Below, one piece after another: positions 8,139 through 15,920 of a stretch of 64,000 bases of DNA; position 1 is the first letter of the stretch; each line of letters begins with the position of its first letter. Under the pieces are notes generated by a model. The model saw nothing but the letters and a program-made list of their open reading frames with translations, was not told where the DNA came from and made no database searches. Source of the DNA: Actinoplanes solisilvae (GTDB lineage: Bacteria; Actinomycetota; Actinomycetes; Mycobacteriales; Micromonosporaceae); assembly GCF_003999975.1 (NCBI RefSeq), contig NZ_RJAC01000012.1:186001-250000 (forward strand). The letters are read 5' to 3'. Made by a program: the position numbers and the translations under genes.

Positions 8139-8799
8139 CTACGGCACGACCCCCAGCATCGCCGCTGCTTCGGGGCCGAGGCCGGTGATTGTTGCGTTGT
8201 GGGTGGGGTGGTGCCAGTCCGCGCGGGGAAGGGTCAGGTTGCGTTGTTCGATGCGGCGACCCTCGGCGGATCTGACTGTGGTGCCGTTGTCGTGGTAGCC
8301 CAGGGCCCTCGACACGCCGAGCGAGGCGTGGTTGGTGACCCAGGCGGCGGTGTCGGCGCGCTCCGCGTTCAGGCCGTCGAAGGCGAGATGGAGGACTGCC
8401 GTACGCATGGACTTGCCGTGGCCCGAGCCCTGGGATCGGCGGGCGATCCAGGAGCCGGTGGAGACGGTCCGGGTGACGGCGAAGTCCTGGGCGCCGATCT
8501 CCTGGACGCCCACTAGGTCGCCGTCGACCCGGGCCGCGAGGAGCAGGTTCCAGCGTTCGGGACGCCAGTCGGCCCACGACGCCCACACGTAGCGGAGGAA
8601 GCGGCGTTCGGCCTCGGGGGAGGCGACGTCCGACCAGCCGCCCACCGGGGTCCGGGGCAGGCAGTGGTTCTGCGAGTCGTAGACGCCCTGCGCGGCCAGG
8701 TGGGCCAGCTCTTCGAGATCGTCGGGCCCGGGTACGGACAACACCACGTCGGGTCGTGACCGTGATCGCGGAGATCGGCCACAGCTGGGCGAGTGACAT
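8139..8799 (-). pseudogene. GNAT N-acetyltransferase with an N-terminal frameshift
   Basis: Most of the protein is a normal GNAT: PDVVLSVPGPDDLEELAHLA, the CoA-binding ARRSQGSGHGKSMRTAVLHL and VTNHASLGVSRALGYHDNG. Its natural first strand is in another frame: an ATG at 8799 gives MSLAQLWPISAITVTT, the LWP...L.TP pattern that opens many such proteins, and the frame must change at about 8755 to reach PDVVL. Either one or two bases are inserted or lost in the genome, or this is a sequencing error. If translation instead starts at GTG 8747, the first beta strand is lost. The end (ATITGLGPEAAAMLGVVP) looks intact. Confidence 0.7.
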
Positions 8800-8853
8800 T
8801 CCGACATCATCCGTGGCGTACGGAAATCGGTCGTCAAAAGGGGTTGATCTTCT

Positions 8854-8859
8854 TAGGCT
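8854..8859 (+). promoter_or_regulatory. Leaderless -10 element (TAGGCT)
   Basis: TAGGCT lies 7 bases before ATG 8867; the same hexamer precedes the GNAT gene at 6683. Confidence 0.5.
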
Positions 8860-8866
8860 GCCGACG

Positions 8867-9595
8867 ATGTCTCACTTCGTTCATCTTGCGCCCGCGGCGG
8901 CGGCCCGGCGGATTCTGCGGGGCGGGGTCGCGGCGCGCAGTCGTGGCTGGTTCGGGGAGAGCGGCGTTTACTGCATGCCGGTCTCCGGGTCGTTCACGAT
9001 CACCCATCAGTGGGTGCGGGAGATGCGGCGATGGCATCCGCGGGTGCTGGTCGCGATGGATCTGCGGATCGCGGATGACGAGCCTGTCACGGTGGGGCGG
9101 TACGGCAGGGAGCCTCGGCGGGTGACGGCGGCGGAAGCGGTGGCCGTCGTTCGCGAACTGGACGATCCGCGAGGATATGAGGTGTTCGTGCCGCGCGCGA
9201 TCACGGCCGGGGAGGTCAGGCGGGCGCGCGAGGTTCCGCAGGGGATCGGGTGGCGTTATGTGCCGGACGCGCACGGGCGGCGTCCCTGCGCCTGTCCGGT
9301 CTGCCTGGGGCGCGGCGGATGGGGGGCCGCCCGGGTGCGACGGCGGTTTTCGCCCGACGAGCCGGGGCGTACGAAACCGGAGCTGATGGCCGACCTGCGC
9401 GCGGCCGCGGACTCGGACGATCTGATCTCCGTCCTGGGGGAGCTCGGTTCGCGGTCGCGGGGCGGGGCCGAGGAACTGGCCTATCTGGTCGGCCACCCGG
9501 ACCCCGAGGTGCGCGAGGCACTCGGCGAGGCGCTGGAGCGCTATCGCGGTCGTGCGGCCCGCCTCCTGCGCGAACAGCTTCGGGAAGCAGGTTGA
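8867..9595 (+). CDS. Hypothetical protein with HEAT-like C-terminus
   Basis: A 242-residue soluble protein. The first about 150 residues (MSHFVHLAPAAAARRILRGG, SRGWFGESGVYCMPV, then DPRGYEVFVPRAI) recall small ADP-ribosyltransferase-like folds, but I cannot name catalytic residues, so this is only an impression. A Cys pair follows (RRPCACPVCLGRGGWG), possibly zinc-binding, and the last 60 residues look like a short HEAT or ARM repeat (LAYLVGHPDPEVREALGEAL). The start at 8867 is leaderless. It is followed closely by the nucleotidyltransferase gene (16 bases), probably as an operon. Confidence 0.75.
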   Translation: MSHFVHLAPAAAARRILRGGVAARSRGWFGESGVYCMPVSGSFTITHQWVREMRRWHPRVLVAMDLRIADDEPVTVGRYGREPRRVTAAEAVAVVRELDDPRGYEVFVPRAITAGEVRRAREVPQGIGWRYVPDAHGRRPCACPVCLGRGGWGAARVRRRFSPDEPGRTKPELMADLRAAADSDDLISVLGELGSRSRGGAEELAYLVGHPDPEVREALGEALERYRGRAARLLREQLREAG

Positions 9596-9611
9596 TGCGG
9601 GCGGGCGGACC

Positions 9612-10127
9612 ATGAAGGAGATGAGCGCCCCGGAGGTCGTCGCGATCGTCTCGGAGCTTGGTGCGCGCGGGGTCGCGGCCGGTGTCGGCGGTGGGTGGGG
9701 GGTCGACGCGCTGCTGGGTTCGCAGACCCGGGAACACTCCGATCTGGACCTCTGGCTGCCGGCCGAGGGCCTCGAACCGGCTTTCCTCGGCTTCCGGCAG
9801 CTCGGCATCGACCGGATTCAACCGTGGCCGGGGGACCGTCCGTGGAACTTCGTGCTGCACGACGGCGGCCGGCTTCGCGCGGACCTGCACCTTTACGAGC
9901 TGCGGGCGGATGGCGCGGTGCACTACGGATCGGCCCTCGACGGGGTGTCCTTCCCGGCGGCGGCTCTCGAAGGGGCAGGGACGGTGGACGGTATGAGCGT
10001 GCGCTGCGAGGCGGCCGAGTGGTCGGTGCGCTGGCACACCGGCTACCCGCCCCGGGTCAAGGACCGGCATGACGTGTCGCTGCTCTGCACCCGTTTCGGT
10101 CTTGCGCTGCCGGACGGTTTCGCGTGA
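9612..10127 (+). CDS. ANT/Lnu-like nucleotidyltransferase
   Basis: A 171-residue nucleotidyltransferase-fold protein. The active-site signature is GVGGGWGVDALLGSQTREHSD followed immediately by LDLWL, matching the GG-W-VD-LLG...R-H-DLD-L pattern of ANT(2'')-Ia and Lnu lincosamide nucleotidyltransferases, with the two metal-binding Asp residues of DLDL. Length suits the family. The substrate may be an aminoglycoside, a lincosamide or something unrelated to antibiotics. It lies next to an AAC(2')-like gene read from the other strand. The ATG at 9612 lacks a strong ribosome site. Confidence 0.78.
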   Translation: MKEMSAPEVVAIVSELGARGVAAGVGGGWGVDALLGSQTREHSDLDLWLPAEGLEPAFLGFRQLGIDRIQPWPGDRPWNFVLHDGGRLRADLHLYELRADGAVHYGSALDGVSFPAAALEGAGTVDGMSVRCEAAEWSVRWHTGYPPRVKDRHDVSLLCTRFGLALPDGFA

Positions 10128-10161
10128 GAGGACCCGGCCCGGCCGGCGAGCGGGTCAGCGG

Positions 10162-10695
10162 CTACCAGACGTCGCCGTTGCGCCAGTCGCAGGCCAGCGT
10201 GCCGTCGCGGTCGAACGACGGGCCGCCGGGGACGAAGCGGACGTAGGTGCTGTCGTCGTCCTCGGGAGTGGGCGTCAGACCGGTCGGGGCGAGCACGGCC
10301 GTGCGGCCCTGCCACGGGAGCCAGCCGCGGGACACGTAGAGGCCCCGGCCGCTCTCCGAAGCCGACAGGGCCCCCAGATCATAGGCGCGGTCCACGACAC
10401 TTTCGGCGGCGTCGAGGACGGCGGCGGCGAAGCCCTGACCGCGCCAGGCCGGGTGGACGGCGACGGCTTCGACGTAGCCGCAGCGCCAGGCCCGGTCGCG
10501 GTGGAAGAAGCCGCGCTGCACGACGGAGGCGTGGGCGATCAGGGCGCCGCGCTCCTCGACCAGGAAGTGCAGACCGCCCAGGCAGTGATCCCAGTCGTCG
10601 TCGTCGAAGCCGCCGGCGAACGCGGCGTCGAGCAGCGCCCGGATGTCGCCACGGCGGGTCACGCTCAGGTCGGCGGTGGGGATCACGAGGGCCAC
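10162..10695 (-). CDS. aac(2'): Aminoglycoside 2'-N-acetyltransferase-like protein
   Basis: A 177-residue GNAT protein that fits chromosomal AAC(2')-I along most of its length: RALLDAAFAGGFDDDDWDHC, LGGLHFLVEERGALIAHASV, RCGYVEAVAVHPAWRGQGFA (CoA loop), LGALSASESGRGLYVSRGWL, PWQGRTAVLAPTGLTPTPED, and the diagnostic end ACDWRNGDVW. AAC(2') acetylates the 2' amino group of aminoglycosides; mycobacterial homologues may also have housekeeping roles. The best start is GTG 10695, 5 bases after a TACGGT element; GTG 10686 is an alternative. The gene is divergent from the oxidoreductase, only 21 bases away. Confidence 0.88.
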   Translation of the reverse strand: MALVIPTADLSVTRRGDIRALLDAAFAGGFDDDDWDHCLGGLHFLVEERGALIAHASVVQRGFFHRDRAWRCGYVEAVAVHPAWRGQGFAAAVLDAAESVVDRAYDLGALSASESGRGLYVSRGWLPWQGRTAVLAPTGLTPTPEDDDSTYVRFVPGGPSFDRDGTLACDWRNGDVW

Positions 10696-10700
10696 GACAC

Positions 10701-10710
10701 ACCGTACCTT
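10701..10710. promoter_or_regulatory. Overlapping divergent leaderless -10 elements
   Basis: On the plus strand TACCTT (10705-10710) is 6 bases before ATG 10717. On the minus strand TACGGT (10706-10701) is 5 bases before GTG 10695. The two share the central TA, so both polymerases would compete for the same bases. Confidence 0.5.
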
Positions 10711-10716
10711 GGTGCC

Positions 10717-11709
10717 ATGAAGGAGATCCGCCTCGCCGCCCGGCCGAACGGGTGGCCCACCGATGACACTTTCGAAATCGCCGAGGTGCCTACGCCCGTG
10801 CCCGGGCCGGGTCAGGTTCTGGTCCGCAACGCGTTCGTGTCTGTCGACCCCTACATGCGGGGCCGGATGAACGACACGAAATCGTACGTCCCGCCCTATC
10901 AGGTCGGGGCGCCGCTGGAGGGTGGGGCGGTCGGCGAGGTCGTGGCCTCGGAATCGCCCGAGGTGCCCGTCGGCTCGTTCGTCGTGCACGGGCTCGGCTG
11001 GCGCGAATACGCCGTGACCGAGGCTTCGCGGGTGAGGGTGGTCGATCCGGAACTGGGCGCTCTGTCGGCCTATCTCGGCGTGCTCGGGATGACGGGCCTC
11101 ACCGCCTATGTGGGGCTCATCGACATCGCCCGCTTCCAGGAGGGCGACACCGTCTTCGTGTCGGGGGCGGCGGGCGCGGTCGGCAGCGTGGTCGGGCAGA
11201 TTGCGAGGCTTCGCGGGGCCAAGCGGGTGATCGGCAGCGCGGGATCGGCCGAGAAGGTGCGGCACCTGATCGACGACCTGGGATTCGACGCGGCGTTCAA
11301 CTATCGGGACGCGCCGGTGCGGCACCAGCTTCGCGAGGCGGCCCCGGACGGGATCGACGTCTATTTCGACAACGTCGGCGGGGACCACCTCGAGGCGGCG
11401 ATCGGGTCGCTCCGGAAATATGGCCGGGTCGCCATGTGCGGGGCGATCGCGTCCTACAACGACACTTCCGCGCCGGCGGCGCCGCGCAATCTGTCGATGG
11501 TGGTCGGCAAGGAATTGAATCTGCGCGGCTACATCGTGAGCAACCACAACAACCGCATGCCGGACTTCCTGGCCGAGGTGGGCCCGTGGGTGCGCGACGG
11601 CCGCCTGGTGGCGAGAGAGACGGTCGTCGAGGGTCTCGAGAACGCCCCGGCCGCGTTCATCGGCCTCCTCAAGGGCGAGAACACGGGAAAGATGGTCGTG
11701 AAAGTCTGA
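10717..11709 (+). CDS. NADP-dependent zinc-free oxidoreductase (MDR superfamily)
   Basis: A 330-residue medium-chain reductase of the leukotriene B4 dehydrogenase/CurA branch: FVSVDPYMRGRMNDTKSY near the N-terminus, GMTGLTAYVGL, the nucleotide-binding VSGAAGAVGSVVGQIARLRG and IGSAGSAEKVRHL, and YFDNVGGDHLEAAI. It lacks the zinc ligands of alcohol dehydrogenases. These enzymes reduce alpha,beta-unsaturated carbonyl double bonds with NADPH. The gene appears leaderless and overlaps promoters with the divergent aac(2') gene. A methyltransferase gene follows 5 bases after its stop. Confidence 0.92.
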   Translation: MKEIRLAARPNGWPTDDTFEIAEVPTPVPGPGQVLVRNAFVSVDPYMRGRMNDTKSYVPPYQVGAPLEGGAVGEVVASESPEVPVGSFVVHGLGWREYAVTEASRVRVVDPELGALSAYLGVLGMTGLTAYVGLIDIARFQEGDTVFVSGAAGAVGSVVGQIARLRGAKRVIGSAGSAEKVRHLIDDLGFDAAFNYRDAPVRHQLREAAPDGIDVYFDNVGGDHLEAAIGSLRKYGRVAMCGAIASYNDTSAPAAPRNLSMVVGKELNLRGYIVSNHNNRMPDFLAEVGPWVRDGRLVARETVVEGLENAPAAFIGLLKGENTGKMVVKV

Positions 11710-11714
11710 GGGCC

Positions 11715-12461
11715 ATGACGACGCCTGCCGCCCACGCCCTAGCCCAGTACGCCTCGACCGCGGGAAACCTGTCGGCGGGGATCGCCATCTACGAGCACGG
11801 CACGAACCCGCAGGACTGGTATTCGTGGGTGGGGGAGCGGCTGCCGCTCGACGGCGACGTGATCGAGGTCGGCGCGGGCACCGGAGCACTGTGGAGCCGC
11901 GTCGACCACCGGGCACGCGGGGTGCGGCTGACGCTTGCCGATTTCTCGCCCGCGATGTGTGAACGCCTCAGCTCGGTGCCGGGGGCGACCGTGGTGCGGG
12001 CCGGCGCGACCGAGCTGCCGTTCCCGGACGGCAGCTTCGACGGGCTGATCGCCAACCACATGCTCTACCACCTCGACGATCCGGCGGCGGGGCTGCGGGA
12101 GTTCGCCCGGGTGCTGCGACCGGGCGGGCGGCTCGCGGTCTCCGCCAACGGCCGCGACCACCTGGCCGAGCTGATGGAGCTGGGCGCGCGGACCCGGACG
12201 ACGGTGTTGAACGACTTCACGGCCGAGACCGCCGAGGAGTTCGTCGGCGGTTCTTTCCGGGACGTGGTGGTGCGGCGATACCCGAGCGATCTGGCGATTC
12301 CCGGCCCCGAGCCCGTGCTGCGCTACCTCGCCAGCCAGGGACGCCCGCCGCTCACGACGGAGGAGGAGGCAGCCGTCCGGAAGTTCGTCGACGAGCGGGT
12401 GGCCGCCGACGGGGCGTTCCGGGTCCGCCAGCACGCGATCCTGGTGACGGCGACCCGCTGA
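11715..12461 (+). CDS. Class I SAM-dependent methyltransferase
   Basis: A 248-residue methyltransferase_11-type protein: motif I VIEVGAGTGALWSRV, motif II LTLADFSP, motif III-IV PFPDGSFDGLIANHMLYHL and the ADoMet-fold strand VLRPGGRLAVSANG. The substrate is unknown. It starts 5 bases after the oxidoreductase stop and is probably co-transcribed with it. Its final codons lie inside a 28-base palindrome shared with the convergent neighbour. Confidence 0.88.
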   Translation: MTTPAAHALAQYASTAGNLSAGIAIYEHGTNPQDWYSWVGERLPLDGDVIEVGAGTGALWSRVDHRARGVRLTLADFSPAMCERLSSVPGATVVRAGATELPFPDGSFDGLIANHMLYHLDDPAAGLREFARVLRPGGRLAVSANGRDHLAELMELGARTRTTVLNDFTAETAEEFVGGSFRDVVVRRYPSDLAIPGPEPVLRYLASQGRPPLTTEEEAAVRKFVDERVAADGAFRVRQHAILVTATR

Positions 12462-12477
12462 GGCCTCAGCGGGTCGC
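12450..12477. terminator. Perfect 28-base palindrome containing both stop codons
   Basis: Each 14-base arm reads GCGACCCGCTGAGG on its own strand, meeting with no loop between them. The TGA in each arm is the stop codon of one of the two convergent genes, which both end Ala-Thr-Arg or Arg-Ala-Thr-Arg. It probably works as a bidirectional terminator or 3' stabiliser. Confidence 0.7.
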
Positions 12478-13272
12478 GCGAGCGGCGGCGGAGTCGCCGA
12501 TGACAGTGAGGGCTGCCTCGCGCAGGGCGTCGCTGCGGGCGTACACGGAAGCTCCCGGGCCCGGGGTTCTGCGGCCGTCGAGGCCGCTGTAACTGCCGCC
12601 GGACTCCTCGACGATCAGCGACGTGGTGGCGAAGTCCCACAGCTGGCCGCCGGTCTGCACGGCCAGGTCGAGGTCGCCGCGGGCGATCATCAGGGCGGGG
12701 TGGATCGGCCAGGGCAGGGCGGGCGTGAGCTCCTTCAGGGGCGCCACCAGTTCGCGGTTCCACTCCTCGGGGATGACGGCGAAGCGGCTTCCGGCCACCG
12801 AGTCGGCGCCGGCCGTGACGTGGATCGGGGTCTCGGCGACGACGCGGCCGCCGACGACCCGGCCCTCGAAGGCGCCGCCGCCCCGGGTCGCCCAGAAGGT
12901 GCTGCCCTGGGCGGGGTGGGCGGCGACCGCGGCGACGATCTCGTCGTCCTCCTCGAGGGCGATCAGGATCAGCCAGCGGTTGTCGCCGGCGACGAACAGG
13001 GCGGTGCCGTCGATCGGGTCGATGATCCAGCGCCGCCCGGCCGACCCGGTCTGGCCCTCCTCCTCGCCCAGGATCGCGTCGGACGGGCGGGCCGCGGTCA
13101 GCACGTCGCGGATCGCCGACTCGACGGCCCGGTCGGCGGCGGTCACGACCGAGCCGTCTTTCTTGACCTCGCGGGGCAGGTCGGCCAGGGCTGCGAAGTG
13201 GGGCAACGCCACCGCGGCCCCGGTCAGAGCGGCCCGCTGCGCAAGCTGAAGATCCGTCTCCACGTAGCCCAT
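12466..13272 (-). CDS. Inositol monophosphatase family phosphatase (possibly histidinol phosphatase)
   Basis: A 268-residue Mg-dependent phosphatase of the IMPase/HisN/FBPase superfamily. Metal-site motifs are present in order: ILGEEEGQTG, RRWIIDPIDGTALFVAG (the D-P-I-D-G-T signature) and LWDFATTSLIVEESGGSYSG. The N-terminal region (VKKDGSVVTAADRAVE) is also typical. The ATG at 13272 is preferred because the sequence before it lacks family similarity. Substrate may be histidinol phosphate or inositol phosphate; sequence alone does not settle this. It runs convergently to the methyltransferase gene with 4 bases between stops. Confidence 0.9.
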   Translation of the reverse strand: MGYVETDLQLAQRAALTGAAVALPHFAALADLPREVKKDGSVVTAADRAVESAIRDVLTAARPSDAILGEEEGQTGSAGRRWIIDPIDGTALFVAGDNRWLILIALEEDDEIVAAVAAHPAQGSTFWATRGGGAFEGRVVGGRVVAETPIHVTAGADSVAGSRFAVIPEEWNRELVAPLKELTPALPWPIHPALMIARGDLDLAVQTGGQLWDFATTSLIVEESGGSYSGLDGRRTPGPGASVYARSDALREAALTVIGDSAAARATR

Positions 13273-13431
13273 CCTGCCTGTGATCGGCGGGCGCCCGTCG
13301 CGACTCGCGGGACATGTCACCCGGCTCACTCCAGCAGACCGCAGCCGGTTGAACAGCGGGCCAAGCACGCGCCAACACCGCCGCACAACCGAACTCGGCA
13401 TCGCGGCAGCCCCGGACGAGGCCGGCCGGCG

Positions 13432-14130
13432 TCAGACGACGTCGGCGACGGCCATCCCGACGACGCCGCGCGGCACCTCGGCGACGATCTCCCCGGCCGG
13501 GTTCAGGACGCAGGTCGGCCCCAGCGCGAGGTGGGTGCCGCCGCGCTCGCCAGTGACGTCGGCCGAGGCCAGCCACATCCCGGTCTCCAGGGCCCGTTTC
13601 CGGCGCAGCTCGTTGTGTTTCTCCTGCCAGCGGTGCGCGTTCTCGCGGCGCATCATGTTCTGCGCCGGGTGGATCAGAAGCCGAGCGCCCTGTTCCGCGA
13701 CGGCCGCCGCGGCCCGCGGATATTGCGCGTCGAAGCAGATGTTGACCCCGAACCGCACCCCGGCACATTCGAAAACCGGATAGGCGTCGCCCGCCGTGAA
13801 AACGCGTTCGCCGCGGGTCAGAAAAGTCTTCCGGTACGCCCCGATCGTGCGCCCGCCCCGCACCACGGCCGCCGTGTTGTAGAAACGGGCACCCCGCTGC
13901 TCGATCAGGCCGACGACGACGGCCGGCCGCACATCGAGGCGCAGGTCGGCGGTCGTCGCGTGCGCGTGCACATGCTCGGGGGTCGCCAGATAGCCCTGCA
14001 GGAAGCATTCCGGGAAGACGAGCAGGTCAACGCCGTCGGCGCTCTCGGCGAACTCGCGGATCAGGCGCAGCGCGGCCGGAACATCACCGACGATTTCCGG
14101 GGTTTGGCAGACACCGACGCGCACGGGCAT
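13432..14130 (-). CDS. Carbon-nitrogen hydrolase (nitrilase superfamily)
   Basis: A 232-residue protein with the full Glu-Lys-Cys triad: Glu41 in VFPECFLQGY, Lys101 in GAYRKTFL and Cys132 in GVNICFDAQYPR. These enzymes hydrolyse amides, carbamoyl groups or nitriles; short members of this size are often omega-amidases or N-carbamoyl hydrolases. It lies 159 bases downstream of nothing obvious and upstream of the phosphatase gene in the same direction, with 159 bases between them. The exact substrate is open. Confidence 0.9.
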   Translation of the reverse strand: MPVRVGVCQTPEIVGDVPAALRLIREFAESADGVDLLVFPECFLQGYLATPEHVHAHATTADLRLDVRPAVVVGLIEQRGARFYNTAAVVRGGRTIGAYRKTFLTRGERVFTAGDAYPVFECAGVRFGVNICFDAQYPRAAAAVAEQGARLLIHPAQNMMRRENAHRWQEKHNELRRKRALETGMWLASADVTGERGGTHLALGPTCVLNPAGEIVAEVPRGVVGMAVADVV

Positions 14131-14233
14131 GGCGACATTCTGCCCGACGGCACGGAAGATAAGGCGCCTATAGGTTCCCGGCCGGGGACCGAAGTGAGAC
14201 CCAGATCAACCTCCATTCATGCGCACGGAGCGA

Positions 14234-14239
14234 TAGGTT
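14234..14239 (+). promoter_or_regulatory. Leaderless -10 element (TAGGTT)
   Basis: TAGGTT lies 6 bases before GTG 14246, the start of the SEC-C protein. Confidence 0.5.
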
Positions 14240-14245
14240 CGGGTC

Positions 14246-15238
14246 GTGCCGTTGAAAGCCGATTTGACCAGCGAAGAACTTGAAGAGATCCGGCAGTCCG
14301 CCCTGGGCGCCGCCGACCCGCTCGGGGTCGCCGCCGACCTGGCCGACGCCGTCGATAACGGGCGCCTCGCCGACCAGGAGGACGCCGGGGACGCCCTGAC
14401 GATCGCCGCCGGCATCGCCGAGAGCCGCTCGAAGCTCGACGCCGCCCTGCGCTACGCCGACCGCGCCATCGAGGCGTTCGGCGACCGCGACGACGCCAAG
14501 TCGGGCGCGGCCAAGGCCCTGCGCGCCCGCATCCTGTTCCGGGCCGGCCGTGACGACGAGGCGGTGGCCGCGCTCGAGCCGCTGCGCCCGCAGCTCATGC
14601 AGTTCCCCGACGCGCCCGCCTACATCACCGCGGCCATGGCCGTCGGCGGTCACACCCACGCCCGCGTCGCCGAGCACTGGCTGACCGAGGCGGTCAAGGC
14701 GGCGATGTCCGAGCGCGGCACCGGCGAGCCCAACAACGCCGACGACGCCGGGCAGCTGTTCTTCCTGCTGCAGCAGCGTCACCGTCTGCGGCACGCCCTC
14801 AACGAACAGCACGACCAGCACGACAGCCTGGCCGAGCGGCTCGAGACCCGCCTGGCCAACGCGTCGACCCAGCCGGCCGCCGGGTCCGACGCCGACCTGC
14901 TGTTCTTCCCGCAGGCCGAGTTCGACAGCCTGCTCAAAGAGTTCCCGGCCCTGTCGTCGGCGTACGGCGCCGACTGGGACGAGCACCGCGCCCGGCTCGA
15001 GAAGGCCCTGGTCCGCCTCGCGGGCACCGGCCGCACCGGCCTGACGGTGCACCCCGGCACAGTCAAGGGCCTGAAGGCGGCCGGCGACCCGACCGACGAG
15101 AAGGCCCGCAACACCTATGCCGAGCTGCAGGCCACCGCGACCGGTCAGATCCCGTGGCCGCCGGAGCGCAACGGCGCCTGCTGGTGCGGGTCGGGCCTGA
15201 AATACAAGAAGGACTGCCTGCCCCGCTCCCGAAGCTGA
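14246..15238 (+). CDS. TPR-like protein with C-terminal SEC-C zinc motif
   Basis: A 330-residue helical protein. Residues about 45-260 look like TPR-type helical pairs (LTIAAGIAESRSKLDAALRY, ADRAIEAFGDRDDAKSGAAK). The C-terminus carries a SEC-C motif, GACWCGSGLKYKKDCL, whose C-x-C...C pattern plus a basic residue binds zinc; the usual final CC or HC pair is reduced to one Cys here. SEC-C motifs mediate protein or nucleic-acid contacts, as in SecA. It starts with a leaderless GTG and ends at a strong terminator. The function is unknown. Confidence 0.85.
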   Translation: MPLKADLTSEELEEIRQSALGAADPLGVAADLADAVDNGRLADQEDAGDALTIAAGIAESRSKLDAALRYADRAIEAFGDRDDAKSGAAKALRARILFRAGRDDEAVAALEPLRPQLMQFPDAPAYITAAMAVGGHTHARVAEHWLTEAVKAAMSERGTGEPNNADDAGQLFFLLQQRHRLRHALNEQHDQHDSLAERLETRLANASTQPAAGSDADLLFFPQAEFDSLLKEFPALSSAYGADWDEHRARLEKALVRLAGTGRTGLTVHPGTVKGLKAAGDPTDEKARNTYAELQATATGQIPWPPERNGACWCGSGLKYKKDCLPRSRS

Positions 15239-15250
15239 TCCACCCCACCG

Positions 15251-15288
15251 GCCGCCCCGGTCGTCCGCTCCCGGACGACCGGGGCGGC
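15251..15288. terminator. Bidirectional 16-bp hairpin terminator
   Basis: GCCGCCCCGGTCGTCC (15251-15266) pairs perfectly with 15273-15288 around the loop GCTCCC, followed by TCTGTTC. It lies between the convergent SEC-C gene and the last gene of the PknG operon. Confidence 0.9.
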
Positions 15289-15293
15289 TCTGT

Positions 15294-15920
15294 TCATGAG
15301 GGGGCGTGCAGGGTCAGCGTCGTCCAGGCGCCGACGTGGACGCGGTCCCCGTCGGTCAGGGAACGGGACTCGCCCGCCGTGAGCGGCTGCTGCTCGTCGT
15401 TGACGTAGGTGCCGTTGGTGGATCCCAGATCGGAGACGAGCCAGACGCCGTCGACGCTGAGCGTCAGCAGAGCGTGGGAATGGGAGACGCCGGGGTCCTC
15501 GTCGGACAGATCGATCTCGGGATGGGTGCCCTTGGACGAGCTCTTGCGGCCGATGCGCACCTGCGGCGGCGGCAGCTTCTCGGTTCGACCGGCGGTTTCG
15601 GCCGGGAAGGAGATGCCGTCGATCGCGTTCTCCTCGAAATAGGAGCGGTCGGGGGCGATCGTCACGGTCCAGCCGGCCGCCGGGGGAGTGGCCGTCGGCG
15701 GGGTCAGCGTCGGGATGCGGCCGGTGCTGTGGTCATAGCCGCAGTCCTCGCAGAAACGACCGGAACCCAGGCGCGGGGTGCCGCAATTGGGGCAGGGCGG
15801 TCCACCGGCGGCAACCGGCGGAGCGGGGGCGGCGACCGCAGAACCGATCTTGGCGCCGCAGGTGTCGCAGAAGTCGCTCTCCTCGGAGGCGTGACCCTTC
15901 GGGCAGGCGTACGTGGTCAC
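15294..15920 (-). CDS. FHA domain protein with two N-terminal zinc ribbons
   Basis: A 208-residue protein. Zinc-ligand sets are Cys6/His10/Cys18/Cys21 (CPKGH...FCDTC) and Cys43/Cys46/Cys57/Cys60 (CPNC...FCEDC). A Pro-rich linker leads to a FHA domain at about 115-205 with all recognition elements: GRKSS, VSHSH and DLGSTNGTYVN. FHA domains bind phosphothreonine, so this is a likely reader or effector of the operon's kinase. It does not show the N-terminal TT motif of GarA/OdhI, so it is not a simple GarA copy. The GTG at 15920 overlaps the stop of the vWA gene. Confidence 0.9.
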   Translation of the reverse strand: MTTYACPKGHASEESDFCDTCGAKIGSAVAAPAPPVAAGGPPCPNCGTPRLGSGRFCEDCGYDHSTGRIPTLTPPTATPPAAGWTVTIAPDRSYFEENAIDGISFPAETAGRTEKLPPPQVRIGRKSSSKGTHPEIDLSDEDPGVSHSHALLTLSVDGVWLVSDLGSTNGTYVNDEQQPLTAGESRSLTDGDRVHVGAWTTLTLHAPS

